The notes under the pieces: generated by a model | Database searches by the model: none | Told to the model about the DNA's origin: nothing | What the model saw: the letters and a program-made list of their open reading frames with translations, nothing else | Shown here: positions 1-6,131 of the stretch, piece by piece | Numbering within the stretch: position 1 is the first letter of the stretch | Layout of the letters: each line of letters opens with the position of its first letter | NCBI GenBank assembly: GCA_021781315.1 | Contig: JAJXXB010000192.1 | Location: 1 to 10,865 of the forward strand | From: Actinomycetes bacterium | Lineage (GTDB): Bacteria; Actinomycetota; Acidimicrobiia; Acidimicrobiales; RAAP-2 | DNA length: 10,865 nucleotides | Reading direction: 5' to 3' | Translations under genes and position numbers: made by a program

Positions 1-226
1 CCTGATTCCTTACGGCGAGGTGATCACCTACGCCCAGCTCGCAGAGCGAGTGGGTCGACCCAAGGGCTATCGCGCCGTGGGTCAGGCCAACGGCCGCAAT
101 CCGCTCGCGATCATCGTGCCGTGCCACCGCGTGGTCGCGAGCGACGGCCTCGGCGGCTACGCCGGTGGCCTCGATGTCAAGAGCGCGCTCTTGACTCTCG
201 AATCGCGCACGCTGGCTCTCGCCTAG
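1..226 (+). CDS. ogt: Methylated-DNA--protein-cysteine methyltransferase, C-terminal part (5' end outside window)
   Basis: Suicide DNA-repair protein that transfers the alkyl group from O6-alkylguanine to its own cysteine. Only the C-terminal ~74 residues are present; the frame is open to the left edge (reading LIPYGEVITYAQLAERVGRP), so the true start lies outside. The active-site motif PCHRVV is seen at about bases 119-136, preceded by the NGRNP segment and the helix-turn-helix-like region (YAQLAERVGRPKGYRAVGQA) that binds the DNA minor groove in this family. It is followed by GGYAGGLDVKSALLTLE, the typical C-terminus. The TAG stop overlaps the stop of the convergent permease gene in the four bases CTAG. 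It is a housekeeping repair gene with no evident link to the catabolic genes that follow. Ogt or the C-terminal half of an Ada-type protein cannot be separated without the N-terminus. Confidence 0.93.
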   Translation, partial: LIPYGEVITYAQLAERVGRPKGYRAVGQANGRNPLAIIVPCHRVVASDGLGGYAGGLDVKSALLTLESRTLALA

Positions 227-1698
227 AGCTTGAGGGGTCCCTGCTCGGCCTCGCTCAGCCCCGAGAAATCGGCGGTGCCCGATGGTGCCGCGGGCACCAT
301 CGATGACGCGATGAGGCCGATCACCAAGATCGCAATCGCCGCGTAGGGGGCGTAGACGAGCGGCGCGGTCACCTTGTAGATGGCCCCGAAGATGGCGGCG
401 GCCGTCACGATGATGCCGACCGTGCTCGCCGAATAGAGCTGCCACGACTTGTCCGCACTCTTGAGACCGCGCAACGCGCCCACCGAGATCAGCAGGTAGA
501 TCACCGCGATGGCGAACCCGCCGTAGGTTGAGAGGAAGTAGAACATCGACACGTATTCCGGCGACTGGGGCAGCGCGAACAGTGTCGAGGTGAGAACCAG
601 GGTGATCACCACCGCGTAGACGACCACGACGAAGTTGCTCGCCCCAAGCGGCGTCCCGTGACGCGAGATCTTGGTGAGCGCCTTGGGCATGCGCGAGTCG
701 CGCGCCAGAGCGAACACGCCGCGCGAGGCCGACGTGGCACAGCCGATCAAGACGGCCATCATGTCGAAGACCACCACGAGCTCAATCAGACGACGTATCG
801 CGACCGAGGCGAATCCACCCTGGCTCGCCGGCCCGGCCAGCCCAAAGAGCGGCGCCGTCGCATTCTTGCCCAGCAGGTTGAGGCTGAAGTGATAGCCACT
901 CACCTGGGCGAAGGAGCCGATCACGTAGAACCCGGCGATCGCGAGGACCGAGATCAGCACCGCACGCGGGATGTTGTGGTGAGGGTCGCGCGTCTCCTCG
1001 CCGAGGTTGGCCGAGGTCTCAAAGCCGGTGAAGAGCAGGACCCCGTAGAGGACGCCGAAGAGGACTCCCTTCCAGTGGGTGGGCGAGCCCGACGGCGAGA
1101 ACGCCGTTGCCACGTGGTGGATCCCTCCGCTCTTGCCGATGACGAAGATCGAGAAGATCAGCACCACCGTCACCGAGGAAAGCGCGAGCACCAGCTGGGC
1201 CCGGGTTGAGATCATCACGCCGAAGAACAGAATCGCCGCCACCATCGCGAGCAACAACACGTCCCAAACGATGTAGGAGAACGGCGCCACATTGAACTCG
1301 GCCTGGAGCGTGTCGTGAATCGTGCCGCCGATGATCGGCAGAATGCCCGCTCCGAGCGCCAGCATGCCCGTGTAGTAGAGCCAACCGGCCGCCGTGCCCA
1401 CCCGGCCACCGAGGCCGTCGGTGACGTAGTCATAGAGCGATCCCGCCGCCTGGATCTTGCGCGTGTACTCGGCGACGATCCAGCCGAGGCCGAAGACGCC
1501 GATCGTCGCGATCACCACCGCGAGCGGTGCCGCATTGCCGGCGCCGTTGCCCGAGGCGTTCATGCCCACGAGCAGTGGCACCAGGAAGGCAATGGAAAAG
1601 ACTGGGCCCATCAGACCGACCGACTGGGCGATCGTGTCGATCAGTGTGAGCTGGCGCTTGCCACCCAGAGTTGTTTTTGCCTGCTTTGCGTCGGCCAT
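223..1698 (-). CDS. APC superfamily amino acid/amine permease
   Basis: Inner-membrane secondary transporter of 491 residues, the usual length for the amino acid-polyamine-organocation superfamily. About 12 hydrophobic segments can be read, roughly at residues 28-46, 56-79, 98-124, 142-163, 167-189, 208-226, 244-263, 304-326, 350-372, 384-408, 424-444 and 447-469. The APC signature GFETSANLGEETRDP, followed by IPRAV, sits after segment 6, and the N-terminal IAQSVGLMGPVFSIAF resembles the unwound TM1 substrate region of the family. Specificity cannot be read from sequence. Its neighbours (a PuuD-like hydrolase directly upstream on the same strand, then a GS-like ligase) match the gene content of putrescine-type catabolic loci, where PuuP imports the amine, so import of an amine or amino acid for this island is a reasonable inference. 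A consensus-like promoter lies in the 89-base gap before it. The start ATG is preceded by a G-rich stretch (GCGGGGGATCG) as a modest ribosome binding site. Confidence 0.9.
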   Translation of the reverse strand: MADAKQAKTTLGGKRQLTLIDTIAQSVGLMGPVFSIAFLVPLLVGMNASGNGAGNAAPLAVVIATIGVFGLGWIVAEYTRKIQAAGSLYDYVTDGLGGRVGTAAGWLYYTGMLALGAGILPIIGGTIHDTLQAEFNVAPFSYIVWDVLLLAMVAAILFFGVMISTRAQLVLALSSVTVVLIFSIFVIGKSGGIHHVATAFSPSGSPTHWKGVLFGVLYGVLLFTGFETSANLGEETRDPHHNIPRAVLISVLAIAGFYVIGSFAQVSGYHFSLNLLGKNATAPLFGLAGPASQGGFASVAIRRLIELVVVFDMMAVLIGCATSASRGVFALARDSRMPKALTKISRHGTPLGASNFVVVVYAVVITLVLTSTLFALPQSPEYVSMFYFLSTYGGFAIAVIYLLISVGALRGLKSADKSWQLYSASTVGIIVTAAAIFGAIYKVTAPLVYAPYAAIAILVIGLIASSMVPAAPSGTADFSGLSEAEQGPLKL

Positions 1699-1725
1699 CG
1701 ATCCCCCGCCATGTCGCTACTGCCA

Positions 1726-1744
1726 GGCCCCCCGGCCGTGGCCG
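1726..1744 (-). repeat. GC-rich inverted repeats in the permease leader
   Basis: Two alternative short hairpins share bases: GGCC-CCCC-GGCC (1726-1737) and CGGCC-GT-GGCCG (1733-1744), or its CGGC/GCCG core. On the minus strand they lie just upstream of or within the predicted 5' leader of the permease mRNA, about 30 bases before the start codon. No U-run follows, so this is not a convincing intrinsic terminator for the upstream puuD-like gene. It could be random in such GC-rich DNA. Confidence 0.25.
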
Positions 1745-1746
1745 AA

Positions 1747-1775
1747 AATGTACGGGGTCAAACGAGATGCGTCAA
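1747..1775 (-). promoter_or_regulatory. Candidate sigma-70-type promoter for the permease, with an operator half-site
   Basis: Read on the minus strand, TTGACG (1775-1770) and TACATT (1752-1747) are separated by exactly 17 bases and lie in the gap between the puuD-like gene and the permease. That gives a predicted transcription start near 1740 and a leader of about 40 bases. The spacer contains CGTTTG (plus-strand CAAACGA, 1759-1765), the same half-site as the candidate operators at 2571-2590 and 5208-5227; the other half (GTACG, 1750-1754) is poorly preserved. The permease may therefore be transcribed independently of the gene upstream of it and share regulation with the rest of the locus. 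This is motif reading only. Confidence 0.55.
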
Positions 1776-1787
1776 GGATCGCGATTC

Positions 1788-2525
1788 TCAGTTTCTTACT
1801 TTTGACATGCGCGCGACCGCCTCGTCCACCAACCAGGTGAACGTGGGATCAGGATGACCCAGCATCTCGGGGTGCCACTGCACGGCGAGGATCGAGCCGT
1901 CGGGCGTCTCGACGCCCTCGACGACACCGTCGCTGGCGCGCGCGGTCACGATGAGCCCTTCACCCACGGTCTCGACCGTCTGGTGGTGCAGCGAGTTGAC
2001 CGACCAGGTCGCGGGCAGGATCGACGCGGTGCGCGTGCCCGGCTCCACGGCCACCTCGTGGGTCGGAGTGCGACCGTCAACGTCCCACTGTGGGTGTCCG
2101 GCCCCCTCGTCGAGTTCGACGTGCTGGTTCAGCGTGCCCCCGAGGGCAACGTTGAGCAGTTGGAATCCCCGACAGATCGCCAGAATCGGGAGATCCACGC
2201 GTCGCGCGGCGCTAAAGAGCGCGAGCTCCCATTCGTCGCGCTCGCGCTCAACGGAGCCCAGGTTGACGTCGGGCTCGGCCCCGTACAGTTCGGGGTCGAC
2301 GTCGGCGCCCCCGGAGAGGACCAGACCGTCGAGGCGCTCAACGAGCGCGTCGACGTCCGCGTCGCGCGCGAGCTCGACCGGCAATCCCCCGGCCAGGGCC
2401 ACCGAGCGGGGGTAATCGGTGAAATGCAGGTCGAAGTGCAGGTCGTGCATGGCGAAGGGCACGTGGTGTCCGAGCGCGGTGGCCGGCCAGCGACGGCCCG
2501 TGATGCCGATGAGAGGTTTTCCCAT
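1788..2525 (-). CDS. Gamma-glutamyl amide hydrolase, class I glutamine amidotransferase-like (PuuD / peptidase C26 family)
   Basis: Predicted cytoplasmic hydrolase of 245 residues that cleaves gamma-glutamyl amides to glutamate plus the free amine or amino acid. PuuD does this to gamma-glutamyl-GABA, and related proteins in aniline loci (TdnT/AtdA2) act on gamma-glutamylated aromatic amines. Visible signatures are LSGGADVDPELYG (70-82), the nucleophile elbow ICRGFQLLNV with Cys118, SVNSLHHQTV (175-184) and QWHPE with His218 and Glu220, which completes the Cys-His-Glu triad. The length matches free-standing PuuD-type hydrolases. It is on the same strand as the permease (89-base gap) and divergent from the P450. 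Together with the GS-like ligase at 3850-5139 it forms the attach-and-remove pair of a gamma-glutamylation route. The start is the ATG of MGKPLIGITGRR, the standard N-terminus. There is no ribosome binding site, but a -10-like TATATT ends six bases before the ATG, suggesting a leaderless mRNA. Confidence 0.9.
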   Translation of the reverse strand: MGKPLIGITGRRWPATALGHHVPFAMHDLHFDLHFTDYPRSVALAGGLPVELARDADVDALVERLDGLVLSGGADVDPELYGAEPDVNLGSVERERDEWELALFSAARRVDLPILAICRGFQLLNVALGGTLNQHVELDEGAGHPQWDVDGRTPTHEVAVEPGTRTASILPATWSVNSLHHQTVETVGEGLIVTARASDGVVEGVETPDGSILAVQWHPEMLGHPDPTFTWLVDEAVARMSKVRN

Positions 2526-2531
2526 TGGTTC

Positions 2532-2537
2532 AATATA
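2532..2537 (-). promoter_or_regulatory. Candidate -10 element for a leaderless puuD-like transcript
   Basis: On the minus strand TATATT is followed by six bases (GAACCA) and then the ATG at 2525. Transcription would begin at or next to the A of the start codon. This is the arrangement of leaderless genes, which are common in actinobacteria, and it fits the absence of any Shine-Dalgarno-like sequence. No good -35 hexamer is visible. Confidence 0.5.
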
Positions 2538-2555
2538 CGGGTACGCCTACGCGTG

Positions 2556-2564
2556 TGCTGTAAT
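2556..2564 (+). promoter_or_regulatory. Candidate extended -10 element for the P450 gene
   Basis: TGCTGTAAT contains TGTAAT, a five-of-six match to TATAAT, preceded by the TGN of extended -10 promoters. It would place transcription start near 2571, exactly at the left end of the inverted repeat 2571-2590. No -35 hexamer is evident at the right distance, so the call is weak. Confidence 0.35.
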
Positions 2565-2570
2565 GGCGAA

Positions 2571-2590
2571 GTCGTTTGGGTTCAAACCAC
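2571..2590 (+). promoter_or_regulatory. Candidate operator: GTTTG-N4-CAAAC inverted repeat
   Basis: GTCGTTTGGGTTCAAACCAC has perfect 5-base arms GTTTG/CAAAC around a 4-base spacer. It lies between the divergent puuD-like and P450 genes and just before the P450 ribosome binding site. The site at 5208-5227 has the same TTTG-N4-CAAAC core and matches at 12 of 20 positions. Size and symmetry suit a dimeric winged-helix or HTH repressor; the MarR protein at 9268-9807 is the only regulator in the window. The link to it is inferred. Confidence 0.5.
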
Positions 2591-2605
2591 GGCCAGGAGG
2601 GGACT

Positions 2606-3847
2606 GTGTCTGAGCACTTGTTGGACATCACGGATCATGACGTCTACGTCAACGGCGTGCCGCACGAGACCTTCGCCTACCTTCGCGAGAACGATCCCGT
2701 GCACTGGACACCCGAGATCGACGGCCGCGGCTTCTGGTCGGTGACGACCCACGCCGACGTGCTGAACGTCTCGCGCACGACCGAGACGTTCTCCTCGCGC
2801 CAGGGCATTCGCCTGGAAGACATGGACGAGGAGGAGACCGAAGCCCGGCGCACGTTGATGGAGATGGATGCGCCCGAGCACACCCGACTGCGCCGTCTGG
2901 TGAGCCGTCCCTTCGCCCCCAAATCCGTCGCCGCTTACGAGGACGTGGTGCGCGAACTCGCCGCCGAAGTTCTCGACGCGCACCGGGGCGAGACACACTT
3001 CGACTTCGTGCGCGGCGTGGCGCGCGAGCTGCCCATGCGCATGCTCGGACGACTGCTGGGTCTGCCCGCCGACGACCTCGAATGGCTGGTGAGTCGCGGC
3101 GACGCGCTGATCGGCAACACCGATCCCGACTTCACCGACTACGTCGTCGACCAGGTGGACACCTCGCAGTACCGGCTGCTCCCCTTTCGCAGCCCCGTCG
3201 CCCTCGAACTCTTCGAGTATGCGACCGAGGCTCTCGCCCAGCGGCGGATCAACCCGACCCACGACGTACTCTCCGCCCTGCTCGAGCCGACCGCGGACGG
3301 CGAGTCCCTCGACGACCTGGCGCTGAAGAACTTCTTCACGTTGATGGTGGCTGCCGGTAATGACACGACGCGCTACTCGATGACCTCGGGACTTCAGACG
3401 CTCATTGAACGGCCCCAGCTGCTGTCGGCGCTTCCCACGATGACCCTCGATCAGCGCAAGGCCCTCATCGAGGAGATGCTGCGCTGGGCGAGCGTCACGA
3501 TGCACTTTCGCCGCACCGTTACCCACGACACCGAACTGCACGGCAAAACACTGCGCGCGGGTGACAAGGTCGTCATGTGGTTCGTCTCGGCCAACTACGA
3601 CGAGTCGCACTTCGATTCACCGTACGTCTTTGACCCTGAGCGCACGCCGAACGACCACGTGACGTTCGGGCTGCACAGCCCGCACCTGTGCCTGGGGGCG
3701 CACCTCGCGCGCCTCGAGATGCGCGTGCTCTTCGAAGAGATCGCCGCACGGTGGTCAGCGGTCGAGTCCGCCGGAGAGAACGAGCGGTTGCGCTCGAACT
3801 TCATCAGCGGGGTCAAGAAGATGCCGATCGCCGTCACCTGGCGTTGA
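2606..3847 (+). CDS. Cytochrome P450, actinobacterial CYP125/CYP124/CYP142-like group, with atypical heme loop
   Basis: Soluble bacterial P450 monooxygenase of 413 residues. GTG at 2606 is chosen because a strong AGGAGG (2595-2600) sits five bases upstream; a TTG ten codons earlier lies inside the inverted repeat and has no such site. Visible landmarks are the C-helix DAPEHTRLRRLV (88-99), the I-helix oxygen-activation motif AAGNDTT (249-255), the K-helix ExxR (Glu290-Arg293), DPER (343-346) and the heme loop FGLHSPHLCLGAHLAR with ligand Cys362. The heme loop has the 11-residue spacing of CYP125-like enzymes (compare FGGxGxHxCxG), but two usually small or glycine positions read Leu-His-Ser. 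It probably hydroxylates or dealkylates an organic substrate and needs an external ferredoxin and reductase; none is encoded here. It stands alone on the plus strand between the gamma-glutamyl hydrolase and ligase genes, suggesting oxidation of the gamma-glutamylated compound or its product. The substrate is unknown. Confidence 0.92.
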   Translation: MSEHLLDITDHDVYVNGVPHETFAYLRENDPVHWTPEIDGRGFWSVTTHADVLNVSRTTETFSSRQGIRLEDMDEEETEARRTLMEMDAPEHTRLRRLVSRPFAPKSVAAYEDVVRELAAEVLDAHRGETHFDFVRGVARELPMRMLGRLLGLPADDLEWLVSRGDALIGNTDPDFTDYVVDQVDTSQYRLLPFRSPVALELFEYATEALAQRRINPTHDVLSALLEPTADGESLDDLALKNFFTLMVAAGNDTTRYSMTSGLQTLIERPQLLSALPTMTLDQRKALIEEMLRWASVTMHFRRTVTHDTELHGKTLRAGDKVVMWFVSANYDESHFDSPYVFDPERTPNDHVTFGLHSPHLCLGAHLARLEMRVLFEEIAARWSAVESAGENERLRSNFISGVKKMPIAVTWR

Positions 3848-3849
3848 CG

Positions 3850-5139
3850 CTAGAGGAACGGCAGGTACTCGCGCAGCTCCCAGTCGGTGGTGGCCGCCAG
3901 GTAACGCTCCCACTCGGAGCGCTTGACCGAGAGATGCTGGGAGACGAGGTCCGCGCCGACCGCCTCGACCAGGTCGCGGTCGGCCTCGAGGGCGTCGAGG
4001 GCCTCGGCCAGCGAGTGCGGCACGCCGATCGTCGCCTCGATCGTGTCGAGGCCGTTACCGCCCTCGGGCGCACCCGGATCGATGCCACCCTTGAATCCAA
4101 GCAGCGACGCCTGCAGCACGGCCGCGATCGAAGTGTGCACGACGGCCCCGCCATCGCTGAGACGGTGCTCTAAGCGTGCGGCTGGGCCGCGCTCGCCCGG
4201 AATGCGGATCGTCGCGCCGCGGTGGTCGTAGCCCCAGTTGGCCCAGTATCCCGAGAGTGACGCCGGCCGCAGTCGCTTGTAGGCGTTCACGGTCGGCGCG
4301 CAGAGTCCCGCGAGGCTCTGGTGGTGCGCGAGGAGTCCGCCGATCACGTTCTTCGCCAACGTCGAGATCCCGTCGGGCTGGTCCGCGTCGTTGATGACGT
4401 TAGCGCCGGTCACGTCGGTGAAAGAGAAGTTGATGTGCAGGCCCGATCCGCCACGATCCGAGAGCGGCTTGCCCATGAACGTGACCAGGAGTCCCATGCG
4501 GTGGGCCACTTCGCGGGCCAGCACCTTGAAGAGAAAGCCCTCGTCGGCCGCGCGCAGGGCGTCGGCGTAGCGCAGGGTGAACTCGAACTGGGGCGTGTCG
4601 TACTCGGAGTTGACCGATTCGAGCGGGATCTGGGCCTCGGAGCAGGCCTGCCAGATGGCGTCGACCAGTCCGTGGGGATCGACCGCCGGTCCGGTGCCGT
4701 AGACGAAGGCACCGGGGGTGTCGAGGGGCCGCCAGCCGCCGTTGCCGTCGGGGGCGAAGACGTAGGCCTCGAACTCCATGCCCACGTGGGCCTCGTAGCC
4801 CAGAGCGCGCCAGTCGGCGACCGCCTTCTTCAACGCGCTCCGCGGCGCCACCGAGACGGGCTGGCCCTCGCGCACGAGGTCGGCGACCACGACGCGCGTA
4901 TTGGCCTCCCAGCCGGGGCGCAGCTCGGACATGTCGTAGACCGCTTCGAAGTCGGGCAGTCCCTCGTTCCAGTAGCTGCCGACCGTCTCGGGCGTCATGC
5001 CGCGGTCGTATCCCAGCGACCAGGTACCGGTGCAGTGGTGCGTGCCGCGTTCGGCCAGGCTCGCCGGCACGTACTTGCCGCGGGCCAGTCCCAGGTGATC
5101 GGGCCACAGGACCCGTACGCGATCGAAGCCGTCACTCAT
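3850..5139 (-). CDS. Glutamine synthetase family protein, probable gamma-glutamyl-amine ligase (PuuA/IpuC/TdnQ-like)
   Basis: ATP-dependent ligase of the GS fold, 429 residues, shorter than true GlnA (about 440-470). Landmarks are the N-terminal VLWPDHLGLARGKYVP (10-25, carrying the Asp that in GS helps deprotonate the incoming amine), GMEFEAYVF (120-128), SEYDTPQFEF (178-187), GGSGLHINFSF (230-240), PTVNAYKRLRP (282-292), ANWGYDHRGATIRIP (300-314) and RLEHRLSDGG (322-331). Catalytic EFE, PTxNxYKR and RxExR elements are kept, so activity is expected. The ATP-side His of the GxHxH motif is Asn237, and the usual NPY after RxExR is replaced by VVH. No adenylylation-type C-terminus is recognisable. 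These deviations, and the PuuD-like hydrolase and permease nearby, favour gamma-glutamylation of an amine over ammonia assimilation. It runs convergent to the P450 (two bases between stops) and divergent from the FAH operon. The start ATG follows an AAGGGGGG ribosome binding site. Confidence 0.87.
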   Translation of the reverse strand: MSDGFDRVRVLWPDHLGLARGKYVPASLAERGTHHCTGTWSLGYDRGMTPETVGSYWNEGLPDFEAVYDMSELRPGWEANTRVVVADLVREGQPVSVAPRSALKKAVADWRALGYEAHVGMEFEAYVFAPDGNGGWRPLDTPGAFVYGTGPAVDPHGLVDAIWQACSEAQIPLESVNSEYDTPQFEFTLRYADALRAADEGFLFKVLAREVAHRMGLLVTFMGKPLSDRGGSGLHINFSFTDVTGANVINDADQPDGISTLAKNVIGGLLAHHQSLAGLCAPTVNAYKRLRPASLSGYWANWGYDHRGATIRIPGERGPAARLEHRLSDGGAVVHTSIAAVLQASLLGFKGGIDPGAPEGGNGLDTIEATIGVPHSLAEALDALEADRDLVEAVGADLVSQHLSVKRSEWERYLAATTDWELREYLPFL

Positions 5140-5166
5140 CTAAGACCCCCCTTACTGACGTTGGCG

Positions 5167-5172
5167 AACGTA
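5167..5172 (-). promoter_or_regulatory. Possible -10 element for the GS-like gene
   Basis: On the minus strand TACGTT lies 27 bases before the ATG at 5139. It fits TANNNT, but no matching -35 is present at 16-18 bases, so this is a tentative call. If it is right, the operator at 5208-5227 would lie upstream of this promoter, at about -50 relative to its start site. Confidence 0.25.
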
Positions 5173-5195
5173 GCACGCTCTCGACGACCGATTTG

Positions 5196-5201
5196 TAACA
5201 T
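5196..5201 (+). promoter_or_regulatory. Possible -10 element for the aromatic-cleavage operon
   Basis: TAACAT fits TANNNT and sits in a locally AT-rich patch of the 98-base divergent gap. Six bases separate it from the inverted repeat 5208-5227, putting the predicted start of transcription at the left edge of that repeat. The same relation is seen at the P450 promoter. No -35 consensus is visible. Confidence 0.35.
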
Positions 5202-5207
5202 GGGGGA

Positions 5208-5227
5208 ATCATTTGATCACAAACGAT
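5208..5227 (+). promoter_or_regulatory. Candidate operator: ATCATTTG-N4-CAAACGAT imperfect palindrome
   Basis: ATCATTTGATCACAAACGAT has 8-base arms (ATCaTTTG / CAAAcGAT) with one mismatched pair and a 4-base spacer. It lies in the divergent promoter region between the GS-like gene and the FAH operon, overlapping the predicted start of the operon transcript. It resembles the repeat at 2571-2590 and the half-site in the permease promoter. A 20-bp palindrome is typical for dimeric MarR-family repressors, and the operon's last gene is a MarR, so autoregulation by repression is the simplest hypothesis. Confidence 0.6.
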
Positions 5228-5237
5228 CTGGGGGGCC

Positions 5238-6131
5238 GTGGAGCATCGTCGCATCTTGTTGGAGGGCAACGTCGTCGACGTCGTGCGCGACGGCGACGAC
5301 CTCGTCGCGCCGGACGGGCGACGCGTGCGCGCCGCTGACGCCACGCACTTGAGCCCGGTGACGCCGACCAAGATCTTGTGCTGCCACCTCAATCACATCA
5401 GTCGCGTGCGCGAGTTCGGAATTGGACTGCCCCCCGCGCCCACGTGGTTCCACAAGCCCATTTCAGCGATCAACTCCCACGGCGGCGCCGTCGTGCGGCC
5501 TGCGAACTGCCACTACCTCAACTACGAGGGCGAGGTGGCCATCGTGATCGGTCAGCGCGCACGCAACATCGCCCTGGCCGACGCCGCGCACTACATCGCC
5601 GGCTACACGATCGCCAACGACTTCGGACTCCACGACTTTCGCGACACCGACGCCGGCTCGATGTTGAGGGTCAAGGGTGCCGACACCCTCGCGCCCCTCG
5701 GGCCGGGACTGGTCACCGATTGGGACTTTCACTCGAAGTACCTGCGCACCTACGTCAACGGCGAGTTGCGCCAGGACGGCTCCACCGACGAGATGGCCTG
5801 GGACATGCACTACCTGGTGACCGACCTCGCCCGACTCATCACCCTTGAACCCGGCGACGTCATCCTCTCCGGCACCCCGGCCACGTCACGGCCGGTCGAG
5901 CCGGGCGACGTGGTCACGGTCGAGGTCGAGGGCCTGGGCGCTCTCACCAACCACGTCGTCGCCTCGCCCGCTCCCGTCAGCGACGAAGTAGGAGCCCAGC
6001 CCACCGCGAGCGAAGAGGTGCTCTCCACCGCGTTCGGTGGCGAGTGGGAGTTTCGTGGACAGCGTCGGCCCCTGCCCACGGATCGCTCCGCCCTCCCCTA
6101 CCCCCGCGTGCACCCGAAGTTCGAGTCATGA
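5238..6131 (+). CDS. Fumarylacetoacetate hydrolase family protein, HpaG-like isomerase/decarboxylase/hydrolase
   Basis: First gene of the operon, 297 residues from a GTG start (VEHRRILLEG); a G-run lies unusually close, only two bases before the codon. The FAH C-terminal fold is clear: THLSPVTPTKILCCHLNH (37-53), metal ligands Glu97 and Glu99 in YEGEVAIVIG and Asp128 in NDFGLHD, then VKGADTLAPLGP (145-156) and LSGTP (210-214). Known members isomerise or decarboxylate muconate-type ring-cleavage products (HpaG) or hydrolyse acylpyruvates. Next to HpaE- and HpaD-like genes, a role on the homoprotocatechuate meta-cleavage product is likely, as 2-hydroxyhepta-2,4-dienedioate isomerase and/or decarboxylase. 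Unlike the tandem-domain enterobacterial HpaG (about 430 residues) it has one catalytic domain. It also carries an extra ~55-residue tail after ALTNHVV (residues 242-297) that I do not recognise. Its TGA overlaps the next start codon as ATGA, indicating translational coupling. Confidence 0.88.
   Translation: MEHRRILLEGNVVDVVRDGDDLVAPDGRRVRAADATHLSPVTPTKILCCHLNHISRVREFGIGLPPAPTWFHKPISAINSHGGAVVRPANCHYLNYEGEVAIVIGQRARNIALADAAHYIAGYTIANDFGLHDFRDTDAGSMLRVKGADTLAPLGPGLVTDWDFHSKYLRTYVNGELRQDGSTDEMAWDMHYLVTDLARLITLEPGDVILSGTPATSRPVEPGDVVTVEVEGLGALTNHVVASPAPVSDEVGAQPTASEEVLSTAFGGEWEFRGQRRPLPTDRSALPYPRVHPKFES

Noticed and set aside
1265..1272. CAAACGAT, identical to one arm of the 5208-5227 operator
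   Set aside because: It lies inside the permease coding region with no opposing arm, so it is probably chance.
2582..3610. 342-codon minus-strand open frame opposite the P450
   Set aside because: Shadow of the P450 gene; its translation is rich in Gly/Arg/His/Val with no recognisable family, while the opposite strand has every P450 motif.
2606..3847. Cholesterol-catabolism P450 (CYP125/CYP142 function)
   Set aside because: Loop spacing is similar, but no steroid-degradation genes are nearby and the heme loop differs; only group-level similarity is supported.
3850..5139. Housekeeping glutamine synthetase (GlnA)
   Set aside because: Altered GxHxH and NPY positions, short length, no adenylylation-type C-terminus and catabolic context argue against ammonia assimilation.
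4321..5352. 343-codon plus-strand open frame opposite the GS-like gene
   Set aside because: Antisense shadow caused by high GC; it runs through the divergent promoter region and into the FAH gene, with no family signature.
6044..6127. Upstream extension of the aldehyde dehydrogenase reading frame
   Set aside because: The extension is non-homologous in composition and lies inside the FAH gene; ATG 6128 forms a classic ATGA junction.
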